Assembly (NCBI GenBank): GCA_963635575.1 | Contig: CAVHFU010000014.1 | Span: 1 to 33,946 of the forward strand | Origin: RGIG9151 sp963635575 | GTDB lineage: Bacteria > Bacillota > Clostridia > TANB77 > RGIG9151 | Reading direction: 5' to 3' | DNA length: 33,946 nucleotides | Part shown: one piece after another, positions 13,742-21,730 of the stretch | Layout: each line of letters starts with the position of its first letter | Numbering within the stretch: position 1 is the first letter of the stretch | The notes under the pieces: model-generated | Seen by the model: the letters and a program-made list of their open reading frames with translations, nothing else | Database searches by the model: none | Told to the model about the DNA's origin: nothing | Made by a program: the position numbers and the translations under genes

Positions 13742-14884
13742 TTAAAATTCAATAGGTGGCTCGCTAGCAACACCAAAATAAAATTTAATAGCTTGAACAA
13801 TTCTAGATGATGCCTTTCCATCTCCATACGGATTTGCGGCCTTGTTCATCTTTTCATATTCTTCTTTATTATCAAGTAACATCTTCGCTAATCTATAAAT
13901 CTCTTCTGTGTTAGTTCCGGCCATTTTAACAGTACCTGCATTAACAGCCTCAGGACGTTCTGTTTCTTGACGTAAAACCAATACCGGCTTGCCAAGTGCC
14001 GGTGCTTCCTCTTGAAGTCCGCCCGAATCAGTCATAACTAAATATGCCCTATCCATTAAATTATGTAATTCTTGAACATCTAATGGTTCTATTAAATGAA
14101 CATTTTCTACCTCACCTAAAATCCTATTTGCAGGTTCTCTAACCAATGGATTTAAATGAACCGGATAAACAATTTCAACATCCTTATATTCTTCTGCAAT
14201 TTTCTTTACTGCTCTAAAAATATTTTCCATAGGTTCGCCTAAATTTTCTCTTCTATGTGCAGTAAGAACAATAACCTTCTTAGTAAAATCAATTTCTTTC
14301 AATTCAGGAGTTTCAAACTCATAAGAATCTTTTACAGTCGTCTTTAGTGCATCTATTACCGTATTTCCAGTAATATAGATGCCATCTTCAGAAATATTTT
14401 CTTTTAACAAGTTATTCTTATTATTTCCCGTAGGACAAAAATGTAAATCAGCCATACTCCCCACTAATTTTCTATTCATTTCTTCAGGAAACGGAGAATA
14501 CTTATCGTAAGTTCTAAGACCAGCCTCAACATGTCCAATCTTAACTTTTGAATAAAATCCGGCCAAAGCACCGGCAAATGTAGTTGTTGTATCTCCATGA
14601 ACCAAAATCATATCAGGCTTTGCCTTTTCAATAACTTCAACAATTCCTTGAAGAACAGAAGACGTAATTTGTGGCAATGTTTGTCTGTCCTTCATAACAT
14701 TTAAATCATAATCAGGCACTATACCAAATATATCTAATACTTGGTCGAGCATTTGCCTGTGTTGTGCAGTAACACAAACAATATCCTCAATATCCTCATC
14801 ACGTTTTAATTCGTTTACAAGCGGAGCCATCTTTATGGCCTCAGGTCTGGTTCCAAAAATAGTCATAACCTTAATTTTTTTCAT
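13742..14884 (-). CDS. wecB: UDP-N-acetylglucosamine 2-epimerase (non-hydrolysing)
   Basis: The 380-aa protein starts IKVMTIFGTRPEAIKMAPLV, then has VCVTAQHRQMLDQVL, HGDTTTTFAGALAGFY, HVEAGLRTYD and DSGGLQEEAPALGKPVLVLR, all typical of WecB/MnaA. It interconverts UDP-GlcNAc and UDP-ManNAc in the cytoplasm, supplying ManNAc for wall teichoic acid or surface glycans. The ATG at 14884 overlaps the last 14 bases of tagO, and GAGGGAG lies just upstream; an earlier ATG in the same frame is deeper inside tagO. The overlap suggests translational coupling with the GlcNAc-1-phosphate transferase (motif split: IKVMTIFGTRPE, DSGGLQEEAPALGKP). Confidence 0.93.
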   Translation of the reverse strand: MKKIKVMTIFGTRPEAIKMAPLVNELKRDEDIEDIVCVTAQHRQMLDQVLDIFGIVPDYDLNVMKDRQTLPQITSSVLQGIVEVIEKAKPDMILVHGDTTTTFAGALAGFYSKVKIGHVEAGLRTYDKYSPFPEEMNRKLVGSMADLHFCPTGNNKNNLLKENISEDGIYITGNTVIDALKTTVKDSYEFETPELKEIDFTKKVIVLTAHRRENLGEPMENIFRAVKKIAEEYKDVEIVYPVHLNPLVREPANRILGEVENVHLIEPLDVQELHNLMDRAYLVMTDSGGLQEEAPALGKPVLVLRQETERPEAVNAGTVKMAGTNTEEIYRLAKMLLDNKEEYEKMNKAANPYGDGKASSRIVQAIKFYFGVASEPPIEF

Positions 14885-15953
14885 TCTTATTTTCTCCCTC
14901 TTCCTCATTCATATCTGCCATGTATCTACTACCGGCAATAATAAATATAACAATTGCAATTATAAGCAATGTAAATTTCCAAATTCCTGTCTCTATTAAA
15001 ACTATTCCTGCAAGTCCCAAAAATGCACTAATTATATATAAAATTATAACAGACTGCCTTTGAGATAATCCGGAATCAACCAATCTATGATGTAAATGTC
15101 CTCTGTCCGCTTGCATAGGAGATTTCCCATGCACAACCCTTCTGACAATAGCAAATGCAGTATCAAATATCGGCAATCCCAAAACTATAAGTGGAACAAC
15201 AATAGCAATAGCCGTATAACTCTTAACTAATCCCATTATAGAAATAGTTCCCAAAGTAAAACCTAAAAACGCCGAACCTGTTTCACCCATAAAAATCTTT
15301 GCCGGATTAAAATTAAACGGTAAAAATCCCATAGTAGCGCCGGCCAAAGCCGTAGTCAAAACAATCGTCTGTGGTTGGTTCAAATATATAGCTATAAATA
15401 ATAGCGATATTGACGAAATAGTCGCAACACCTGCCGCCAATCCATCTAATCCATCTATAAAATTTATTGCGTTGGTAATTCCAACAATCCAAACCATAGT
15501 AAGTGGAATCGACCAAATACCAAGTTCAAAAATACCATCCTCAACAAATGGATTAGTTAAAAATTCAACTCTAACTCCAAACCCAACAACAATCCCTGCG
15601 GCAACTATCTGAAAAGCAAGTTTCTGCCATGCACTTATCGGTTTTATATCGTCCCATACACCGGCAATCTGAATAACAATTATTCCAAGTATTAAACCTA
15701 AAATCTGACTATTAAAAATAGTCGGGTCATTAAATCCAACAATAACCGTATAACAAACAAGTCCCATAATAAAACCAATTAAAATTGCCAAGCCTCCTAA
15801 CCGTGGAATAGGCTTTTTATGAACACGTCTACTATCATTAGGTACATCTATCGCATTAAGTTTAACTGCAAGAGCCTTCACAAAAGGCGTCATAAAAAAT
15901 GCAATTATAAAAGCTATCGAAAAAATCATAATTATATCAATATAGTCTTTCAT
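14871..15953 (-). CDS. tagO: Undecaprenyl-phosphate GlcNAc-1-phosphate transferase (TagO/WecA family)
   Basis: The 360-aa protein has about ten membrane helices and the signatures PRLGGLAI (50-57), the DD pair at 101-102, NAINFIDGLDGLAAG (161-175), GETGSAFLG and the HxHHR motif in RGHLHHRLVDSG. The family moves GlcNAc-1-phosphate from UDP-GlcNAc to undecaprenyl phosphate on the inner membrane face, the first step of wall teichoic acid or other glycans. MraY is a relative but lacks this histidine-rich loop form. The neighbour wecB supplies ManNAc, which fits a teichoic-acid linkage unit. It lies 20 bases after rpiB. Confidence 0.92.
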   Translation of the reverse strand: MKDYIDIIMIFSIAFIIAFFMTPFVKALAVKLNAIDVPNDSRRVHKKPIPRLGGLAILIGFIMGLVCYTVIVGFNDPTIFNSQILGLILGIIVIQIAGVWDDIKPISAWQKLAFQIVAAGIVVGFGVRVEFLTNPFVEDGIFELGIWSIPLTMVWIVGITNAINFIDGLDGLAAGVATISSISLLFIAIYLNQPQTIVLTTALAGATMGFLPFNFNPAKIFMGETGSAFLGFTLGTISIMGLVKSYTAIAIVVPLIVLGLPIFDTAFAIVRRVVHGKSPMQADRGHLHHRLVDSGLSQRQSVIILYIISAFLGLAGIVLIETGIWKFTLLIIAIVIFIIAGSRYMADMNEEEGENKNEKN

Positions 15954-15973
15954 TTCTTTTCTCCTTTGTAAAA

Positions 15974-16405
15974 TTAGAAATCAAGTAATTTATTTCTTTC
16001 TTCATATTTTCCACCCAAAAAGTCGGTATTAATCCAAATATCAAAATATTTCTTAGCATCATCAATATTTAAAAATCTTCCTGGGAAACAAATCACATTA
16101 GTATCATTATGCTGTCTAGATAATCTTGCAAAATCCTCACAAGTACAATTAACGGCCCTTATTCCCCTAACTTTATTAGCTGCAATACTGACACCAATTC
16201 CACTTCCACAAACCAAAACGCCACGTTCAAATTCACCATCAGCAACAGCACGTGCAACCGGCAATGCATAATCTGGGAAACCATCATCTTTATTAAAAGA
16301 ATGTGCTCCAAAATCTTTAATATCATATCCTAATGAAGATATATACTCTTTTAGCTGTTCCTTAAACTCAAAACCAGCATGGTCAGCCCCAATAGCTATT
16401 TTCAT
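15974..16405 (-). CDS. rpiB: Ribose-5-phosphate isomerase B
   Basis: The 143-aa protein begins MKIAIGADHAGFEFKEQL and has VLVCGSGIGVSIAANKVRGI with catalytic Cys66, His99 in RQHNDTNV and FPGR; all are RpiB/LacAB features. It interconverts ribose-5-phosphate and ribulose-5-phosphate in the pentose phosphate pathway; a related role with allose-6-phosphate cannot be ruled out. GGAGG lies 10 bases before the ATG at 16405; an ATG three codons earlier overlaps the ribosome-binding site and is unlikely. First gene of rpiB-tagO-wecB, possibly with spoIIGA. Confidence 0.92.
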   Translation of the reverse strand: MKIAIGADHAGFEFKEQLKEYISSLGYDIKDFGAHSFNKDDGFPDYALPVARAVADGEFERGVLVCGSGIGVSIAANKVRGIRAVNCTCEDFARLSRQHNDTNVICFPGRFLNIDDAKKYFDIWINTDFLGGKYEERNKLLDF

Positions 16406-16431
16406 TTTTATCATACCTCCAAATCCAATTT

Positions 16432-16460
16432 ATTATATACTTTCCTTCCGGTTTCGTCAA
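16432..16460 (-). promoter_or_regulatory. Promoter of rpiB-tagO-wecB
   Basis: On the minus strand TTGACG (16455-16460) and TATAAT (16432-16437) are 17 bp apart, about 27 bases from the rpiB ATG. Confidence 0.85.
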
Positions 16461-16503
16461 ATTTTGTTTAATTCAAACTTATCCGTAACATTAAGCACAA
16501 AAA

Positions 16504-16534
16504 AAATAACCAGAAGTTAATCTCCTGGTTATTT
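16504..16534 (-). terminator. Terminator of the yraN-pdp-nrdR-MBL operon
   Basis: On the minus strand AAATAACCAG pairs perfectly with CTGGTTATTT around an 11-base loop, with a T-run after it, just after the metallo-hydrolase gene. Confidence 0.85.
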
Positions 16535-16540
16535 ATATCC

Positions 16541-18169
16541 TTATTCCAAAGCTGCAATTATCGTTTTTTCCACTTTTCTTAATTTGCCCTTCATATCTTC
16601 AAATTGTTCTTCATCCATTCCGGCTCTTAAATCCTCTTTAATCATTAAGCACATCTCGTCAACCTCATCTTTAAGAAGATTAAGCTTTTCAAGAATTTCA
16701 AGACACATAAATCTGTATTTTCTGTCTGGTGCTTCCTCACCAACTTGAGTTGCGTAATCATTTCTAATCTCGAACACATCTCCACGATTTGGGATAATTG
16801 TTCTTATTCCAAAAGTATCAGTTAACACATCGGAAAATACTTTTTGTGACTCTTCTTCACCATGAACAATAAATATAGTAGTAGGTTTTTTCTTAATTTC
16901 GCTTACCCAATTAATTAATCCCTTTTGGTCAGCATGCCCGGAAAATCCTTCGATATACTCAATTCTAGCCCTAACAGTAATATCCTCGCCAAAAATCCTA
17001 ACTTGCTTTTCCCCATCAACCAACCTTCTTCCTAAAGTCCCAACTGCTTGGTAACCAACAAATAGAATTGTGCTCTTTTCATCCCATAAGTGATGTTTTA
17101 AGTGATGACGTATTCTACCAGCCTCGCACATACCACTCGCAGAAATAATAATTGAAGGCTCTCTATCTTCATTTATCGCCTTAGACTCTTCAACAGTTCT
17201 TGAAAGTCGTAGTGTTGGAAAATCAACAGGATTCTTATTCTCCATAATGTAGTGTCTTGCTTCTTCATCATAACACTCAACATTATCTTTATATATTTCA
17301 GTAGCAGAAATCGCAAGAGGACTGTCTATATAAACAGGCGTCCTTAAAATCTTATCGTACTTTTCTTTTAAGATATCTTTATTTTGATTTAGCCCATAAA
17401 CAATTTCTTGAGTTCTTCCAACCGCAAATGACGGAATAACAACTCTACCACCATTATCTATTGTTTCATCAACAATATCTACGAAAGTTTCAAATCTGTC
17501 CTCTCTCGCCTTATGATTTCTATCACCATAGGTAGACTCTAGAACAAGAAAATCAGCCGAATCTATAAATTCAGGGTTACGTAATATTGGAGTATCTTTA
17601 TTTCCTAAATCCCCCGAAAATACCGCTTTAGTCTCAGTCCCATTCTCCTTAACCCATATTTCTATTATAGAGGAGCCTAGCATATGTCCGGCATCTCTAA
17701 ATCTAACCTTAACATCATCATTTACTTGAATAACCTCATCATAAGAACATGGTTCAAAGGCCTTTAAGCTTTCTACAGCAATTTCAGCTGTATAAAGTGG
17801 TGGAACAGGATGCTTTCCGGCTCTTATACGCTTCCTGTTAATCCATTCAATTTCCATCTCTTGAATATGACCACTATCCGGTAGCATTATCCCACACAAA
17901 TCACAAGTAGCCTTTGTTGCATAAACTTTTCCCTTAAACCCATCATTTACTAACTTCGGAATTCTTCCGGAATGATCAATATGTGCATGAGTCAAAAACA
18001 TGAAATCTATAGTATTAGGAGCAAATGTAAAATCATCCACATTTAGCATTACCTCCTTGTTTTGACCTTGGAACATACCACAATCAACCAAAAACTTGTA
18101 CTTACTTGTAGTTACCAAAAAACACGACCCGGTAACTGTCTTTGCTGCACCTAAAAACGATATTTGCAT
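16541..18169 (-). CDS. MBL-fold metallo-hydrolase with beta-CASP and RMMBL domains
   Basis: The 542-aa protein starts MQISFLGAAKTVTGSC, with the metal-binding HAHIDHSG at residues 61-68, SGDLGNKDTPIL, a beta-CASP domain containing ISASGMCEAGRIRHHLKHHL, and GFSGHADQKGL of the RMMBL domain. Proteins of this build are related to the CPSF73/YSH1 and bacterial KH-lacking RNases; most likely it cuts RNA, but no substrate can be told from sequence. The C-terminal 80 residues are helical. The ATG at 18169 has AAAGGGGAG 6 bases upstream; the frame extends 11 codons further without a site. It is the last gene of its operon (motif split: ISASGMCEAG, RIRHHLKHHL). Confidence 0.88.
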   Translation of the reverse strand: MQISFLGAAKTVTGSCFLVTTSKYKFLVDCGMFQGQNKEVMLNVDDFTFAPNTIDFMFLTHAHIDHSGRIPKLVNDGFKGKVYATKATCDLCGIMLPDSGHIQEMEIEWINRKRIRAGKHPVPPLYTAEIAVESLKAFEPCSYDEVIQVNDDVKVRFRDAGHMLGSSIIEIWVKENGTETKAVFSGDLGNKDTPILRNPEFIDSADFLVLESTYGDRNHKAREDRFETFVDIVDETIDNGGRVVIPSFAVGRTQEIVYGLNQNKDILKEKYDKILRTPVYIDSPLAISATEIYKDNVECYDEEARHYIMENKNPVDFPTLRLSRTVEESKAINEDREPSIIISASGMCEAGRIRHHLKHHLWDEKSTILFVGYQAVGTLGRRLVDGEKQVRIFGEDITVRARIEYIEGFSGHADQKGLINWVSEIKKKPTTIFIVHGEEESQKVFSDVLTDTFGIRTIIPNRGDVFEIRNDYATQVGEEAPDRKYRFMCLEILEKLNLLKDEVDEMCLMIKEDLRAGMDEEQFEDMKGKLRKVEKTIIAALE

Positions 18170-18210
18170 ACAATCTCCCCTTTCGCAAGTTTCTCCAAAC
18201 ACTTTACTAT

Positions 18211-18666
18211 TTACTTTTTATCCAACAACTTTTGTAATTCATCAACGAATGTATTTATATCCTTAAACTGCCTATAAACTGATGCAAACCTTACATAAGC
18301 AACATCGTCTAGTTCTTTTAAGGACTCCATAACCAACTCTCCAACCTCTAGCGAAGTTATCTCTTTTTTCATTTTATTATGAATTTGTAATTCAATAGAA
18401 TTAACAGCTTTCTCCATCTGCTCAACAGTAACAGGTCTTTTTTCACAAGCTCTAATTATACCCTTCATAATTTTTGATCTATCAAAAGCCTGTCTACTCC
18501 CATCCTTCTTTATAACAATAAGCGATATATCCTCAACTCTTTCATAAGTTGTAAATTTTCTGCCACAACTTGTACATTCCCGTCTACGCCTGATGCTCAT
18601 GCCATTATCCGATGGTCTTGAATCTATAACTTTACTCTCAGGCACATAACAAAACGGACATTTCAT
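18211..18666 (-). CDS. nrdR: Transcriptional repressor NrdR
   Basis: The 151-aa protein has an N-terminal zinc ribbon (Cys3, Cys6, Cys31, Cys34) with DSRPSDNGMSIRRRRECTSC and an ATP-cone domain (VIKKDGSRQAFDRSKIMKGI, then VAYVRFASVYRQFKDI). NrdR senses ATP/dATP and represses ribonucleotide reductase genes. No nrd gene is in the window. Full family length. It lies 11 bases after pdp and 41 bases before the metallo-hydrolase. Confidence 0.96.
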   Translation of the reverse strand: MKCPFCYVPESKVIDSRPSDNGMSIRRRRECTSCGRKFTTYERVEDISLIVIKKDGSRQAFDRSKIMKGIIRACEKRPVTVEQMEKAVNSIELQIHNKMKKEITSLEVGELVMESLKELDDVAYVRFASVYRQFKDINTFVDELQKLLDKK

Positions 18667-18677
18667 CTATCTTCCTC

Positions 18678-19979
18678 CTAACTTATAACATCTGCAATTA
18701 ATTTCTCGTTTACAACCACTTTATCCTCGTATTCATAAGCACTGTCTAAAAGCTTTATAACATCATCTACATTACCCTCATTATTTATATGTAAAGTAAG
18801 TAAAGGTTCGCCCTCCTTTACAAAATCTCCAACCTTTTTATCCAAAACTATTCCTACACCATAATCGATACTATCAGTTTTTTTAGCCCTTCCACCACCT
18901 AGCATCATAGACGCAATACCAAGTTTTTCTGCCTCTATCTTAGAAATATACCCTGATTTTTTCGCATTATACTTACGTAAAATTTTTGCACCAGGTAAAA
19001 GTGAAACATCTTCAATCGCCTCAACATTACCGCCTTGTGCACCAATAAACTCTTTAAACTTATTAAATGCCTTGCCATTTTCAAGCAGTTCCTTAAGTTT
19101 AAGCTTTAATTCTGAAATTTCACCACATTTAGCCAAATATAGCATATTAGCCGCTAACTCAATACAAACTTCCTCTAAATCTTTAGGACCATTACCCTTT
19201 AATGTCATAATAGCCTCTTTAACCTCAAGAGCATTACCAATAGCAAATCCCAAAGGCTCATTCATATTAGAAATTACAGCAATAGTCTTTCTGCCAACCA
19301 TATCTCCTATATCAACCATAGTTCTCGCTAACTTTTTAGCATCATCTATAGTTTTCATAAAAGCTCCATCGCCATACTTAACATCTAAGACAATAGCATC
19401 CGCGCCACCCGCAATTTTTTTGCTCATGATACTACTTGCAATAAGTGGAATACAACTAACCGTTGCAGTAACATCTCTAAGTGCATATAACTTCTTATCA
19501 GCAGGGGCTAAATCTCCCGTCTGCCCTACGACTGAAATTCTAACATTATTCACATTTTCAATAAACTTCTCGATAGGAAGAGAAATGTTAAAGCCAGGTA
19601 TCGACTCTAGTTTATCAACAGTTCCTCCGGTATGCCCAAGTCCTCTTCCTGACATTTTTGCAACAGGCACATCAAAACATGCAACTAACGGTCCCACAAT
19701 TAATGTTGTCTTATCTCCAACACCGCCCGTGCTATGTTTATCCACTTTTATTCCATTTATCTTAGATAAATCAGCAACATCCCCTGAATGTGCCATAGCC
19801 AATGTCAAATTAGAAGTTTCCTCTTTAGTCATTCCATTTAAGTAAATCGCCATAAGTAAAGCAGTCGTCTGATAGTCCTCTATCGTTCCATCAGTACATC
19901 CCTTTACAAAGAAATCTATTTCTTCCTTAGAAAGTTCGCCTTTATCACGTTTTTTAGCTATAATATCATATATTCTCAT
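18678..19979 (-). CDS. pdp: Pyrimidine-nucleoside phosphorylase
   Basis: The 433-aa protein carries the family signature: DKHSTGGVGDKTTLIVGPLV (80-99), then KMSGRGLGHTGGTVDKLES and a C-terminal PYNP domain starting near YNAKKSGYISKIEAEKLG. It splits pyrimidine nucleosides with phosphate to base and (deoxy)ribose-1-phosphate for salvage. Thymidine phosphorylase (DeoA) is the close alternative; Firmicutes enzymes of this length usually accept both uridine and thymidine. It lies 12 bases after yraN and 11 before nrdR. A long antisense frame within it is a shadow. Confidence 0.92.
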   Translation of the reverse strand: MRIYDIIAKKRDKGELSKEEIDFFVKGCTDGTIEDYQTTALLMAIYLNGMTKEETSNLTLAMAHSGDVADLSKINGIKVDKHSTGGVGDKTTLIVGPLVACFDVPVAKMSGRGLGHTGGTVDKLESIPGFNISLPIEKFIENVNNVRISVVGQTGDLAPADKKLYALRDVTATVSCIPLIASSIMSKKIAGGADAIVLDVKYGDGAFMKTIDDAKKLARTMVDIGDMVGRKTIAVISNMNEPLGFAIGNALEVKEAIMTLKGNGPKDLEEVCIELAANMLYLAKCGEISELKLKLKELLENGKAFNKFKEFIGAQGGNVEAIEDVSLLPGAKILRKYNAKKSGYISKIEAEKLGIASMMLGGGRAKKTDSIDYGVGIVLDKKVGDFVKEGEPLLTLHINNEGNVDDVIKLLDSAYEYEDKVVVNEKLIADVIS

Positions 19980-19991
19980 TAGTTATCGCTC

Positions 19992-20363
19992 CTATAATAT
20001 ATTTTTAATCAAATTTATTCTTTCTGCTATAAAATTATTATCGGCATATTTTGCGAAAACCTCAACAACGTCAAATCTAGCTATATAATTACCCATATGC
20101 TTATAATCTATGTAATTTCGTGCAGTAAGTTCTAGGTGTTTTTTCTTCCAATAGTTAACCGCATTCTCAGGATGGCCATATTTACCACTCGTTCTCGTCT
20201 TAACCTCGATAAATACTAAGCATTCCTTATCCATAGCAATTATGTCTATTTCTCCAAATCTGCAAGAATAATTTGTGGTTAAAATTTTATAGCCATTTTT
20301 TATCAAATAGTTTTTTGCAGTCTGTTCACCTAAATTTCCAACAACTTTATTGTATTTTTCCAT
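19992..20363 (-). CDS. yraN: YraN/UPF0102 family predicted endonuclease
   Basis: The 123-aa protein has the UPF0102 pattern: GNLGEQTAKNYLIKNGYKIL, then NYSCRFGEIDIIAMDKECLV, FIEVKTRTSGKYG and a final hydrophobic C-terminus. FGEIDII and EVK match a restriction-endonuclease-like (PD-(D/E)xK) active site. The cellular role is not established. It overlaps neither neighbour and lies 2 bases after the upstream gene, so it is co-transcribed. Length is typical (about 120). Confidence 0.9.
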   Translation of the reverse strand: MEKYNKVVGNLGEQTAKNYLIKNGYKILTTNYSCRFGEIDIIAMDKECLVFIEVKTRTSGKYGHPENAVNYWKKKHLELTARNYIDYKHMGNYIARFDVVEVFAKYADNNFIAERINLIKNIL

Positions 20364-20365
20364 AT

Positions 20366-20668
20366 TTAAACCCTTACATCAAACTTCTTTTCTCCCTGAC
20401 CCTTTTCCTTTATATATTTTAACTTTATAAAATCATCCGTTCTCTCTGTAATCTCAAACAAAACAACATCTCCAATACCAGCCGCAATCCTCTCTTCTAG
20501 CCTTGCTTCTAATACAATTCCGTCCTCAAGCTCTAACTCAACCTTGCCATCTCTAGAAATATTCTTAATTCTTGAATGAAATTTTTTACCTTTTTTAAAT
20601 CTGTCGTTTTGTTTATCAGGATTAATAGCATTAATATAATTTAATCTGTTAATCTCATTTATATTCAT
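20366..20668 (-). CDS. Small basic protein, possibly related to the FliK-like YlqG N-terminus
   Basis: The 100-aa protein has a basic start and a beta-rich middle, SRIKNISRDGKVELELEDG followed by IVLEARLEERIAAGIGDVVLF. I do not firmly recognise it. In Bacillus and other Firmicutes a FliK-like gene (ylqG) lies between rnhB and yraN-type genes, and this may be a short relative; that is inference from position. It has no membrane segment. The ATG at 20668 is preferred, with GAGAGG 9 bases upstream; two earlier ATGs overlap that site. First gene of the operon; a good promoter lies upstream. Confidence 0.65.
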   Translation of the reverse strand: MNINEINRLNYINAINPDKQNDRFKKGKKFHSRIKNISRDGKVELELEDGIVLEARLEERIAAGIGDVVLFEITERTDDFIKLKYIKEKGQGEKKFDVRV

Positions 20669-20694
20669 ATGCATCATCCTCTCCATATACTTTA

Positions 20695-20723
20695 ATAATA
20701 CACTTTTTTTCGCTTATAGTCAA
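20695..20723 (-). promoter_or_regulatory. Promoter of the yraN-pdp-nrdR-MBL operon
   Basis: On the minus strand TTGACT (20718-20723) and TATTAT (20695-20700) are 17 bp apart, upstream of the 100-aa gene. Confidence 0.8.
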
Positions 20724-20761
20724 ATCTAGGTAGAGGCTGATAAAAGTAAAATTTTAAACAA

Positions 20762-20798
20762 AAAAGAAGCTACCAAAAGTTTAGTAACTTCTTCTTTT
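20762..20798 (-). terminator. Terminator of the gene at 20810-21244
   Basis: On the minus strand AGAAGTTACTA pairs with TGGTAGCTTCT (11 pairs, two G-U) around a 6- to 7-base loop, followed by TTTTT. It lies about 15 bases past the stop codon. Confidence 0.8.
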
Positions 20799-20809
20799 AA
20801 CTAAAAATA

Positions 20810-21244
20810 TTACTTCCCTGAAATATAAATTATCATAGCATCAAACTTAGTATCAGTCTCGCTATACTCATTACCATCTATATCGACAGTAACATCAACT
20901 CCAACTTTTAACTCCTCAAACTTTTTCTCTGCACCGTCAGGCCCATAAATTTTAGTATCCTTCGTTATATATATCTTTACTTCTTTACTGTCTCCACCGT
21001 TCATTGTAATGTAATCTTTGCCTATAGATTTAATTAATCCTGACCTCGTAATTACATTAGGAACAGTTCCCTTATTTTCGTCTTCATCGTCTAAGTCTTC
21101 AGTCCCTTTTACTTCTGTTTGACCTAATTGCCCGTCCTTTAAAACAGGATTAACAGGCTCATTACTAGCTAAAATTACGTAAACAATAGCCCCCGCCGAA
21201 ATTAATAAAACAGCTACAAGTGCAATAATAATCTTTTTATTCAT
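20810..21244 (-). CDS. Membrane-anchored extracytoplasmic protein of unknown function
   Basis: The 144-aa protein has a signal-anchor, MNKKIIIALVAVLLISAGAI, then an acidic linker (KGTEDLDDEDENKG) and a C-terminal small beta domain with GLIKSIGKDYITMNGG, VKIYITKDTKIYGPDG and VDVTVDIDG. The pattern of short strands resembles OB-like domains in secreted Firmicutes proteins, but I cannot assign it. The ATG at 21244 has AGAGGAG 8 bases upstream; the frame extends upstream without a site. It has its own promoter and terminator, so it is monocistronic. Confidence 0.75.
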   Translation of the reverse strand: MNKKIIIALVAVLLISAGAIVYVILASNEPVNPVLKDGQLGQTEVKGTEDLDDEDENKGTVPNVITRSGLIKSIGKDYITMNGGDSKEVKIYITKDTKIYGPDGAEKKFEELKVGVDVTVDIDGNEYSETDTKFDAMIIYISGK

Positions 21245-21264
21245 CACTATCACTCCTCTTTTAC

Positions 21265-21293
21265 ATTCTACCAAATTAAAATAAGTTTTTCAA
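21265..21293 (-). promoter_or_regulatory. Promoter of the membrane-anchored protein gene
   Basis: On the minus strand TTGAAA (21288-21293) and TAGAAT (21265-21270) are 17 bp apart. The start of transcription would lie about 15 bases before the ATG. Confidence 0.65.
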
Positions 21294-21346
21294 TGCTTTT
21301 CCATTTTTTAATCTTTTATAAATCGCAATAATTAACTTATGATTTA

Positions 21347-21453
21347 TTGACCACTTGGGACAGGTCTAAAACAGAAGAGGTATAAAATGAGCCTAACAAG
21401 ACCGCTGCGTGTCTTAATTTCCTTGACCAAAAAGAACCGTCCCTAATGGTCAA
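21347..21453 (+). mobile_element. Non-autonomous REP element (BIME/MITE-like) related to 11791-12819
   Basis: The left palindrome (21348-21368) matches the inner REP palindrome at 12715-12735 at 18 of 21 positions (AAA changed to CTT). The right palindrome (21423-21452) is identical to 12790-12819. They are separated by 54 bases; the full-size element has 53-base spacers at both ends. The spacer sequence differs from the right spacer of the large element. No transposase is present. The right end reaches into the DUF1294 gene and supplies its stop codon. Confidence 0.85.
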
Positions 21454-21730
21454 TTGCGTAAATTAAAATTGCAATCTGGGCAATAAGTATAATTGGCATA
21501 CCAAAAACAAATGAATTATGCTTTGTTTTATGATGAAATGTATACATTCCTATAATAGAACCTATGCTTCCGCCAAAAGTGGCTATTAAAAACAATGTTT
21601 TTTCCTTAGTCCGCCACATTCCTTCTTTAGCTTTAAACTTATCTATTCCCATAGCCAAGAATCCAATCGCATTAGCGACTAGTAAATAAATAATAATTTC
21701 TTTTAAATGGACTGTGATAAAATCTATCAT
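21443..21730 (-). CDS. DUF1294 family membrane protein, stop supplied by REP element
   Basis: The 95-aa protein has three hydrophobic segments and the DUF1294 middle: MGIDKFKAKEGMWRTKEKTL, LIATFGGSIGSIIGMYTFHH and KTKHNSFVFGMP. The function of this family is unknown; the loop between the helices is basic and conserved. The ATG overlaps the tyrS stop by one base (TAATG), so it is translationally coupled to tyrS and under the same T-box. The last residues, DH, and the stop come from the REP palindrome. The native end may have been lost, but length is normal. Confidence 0.88.
   Translation of the reverse strand: MIDFITVHLKEIIIYLLVANAIGFLAMGIDKFKAKEGMWRTKEKTLFLIATFGGSIGSIIGMYTFHHKTKHNSFVFGMPIILIAQIAILIYAIDH

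Noticed and set aside
19072..19845. 257-aa plus-strand frame within pdp
   Set aside because: Shadow of pdp; no ribosome-binding site or promoter.
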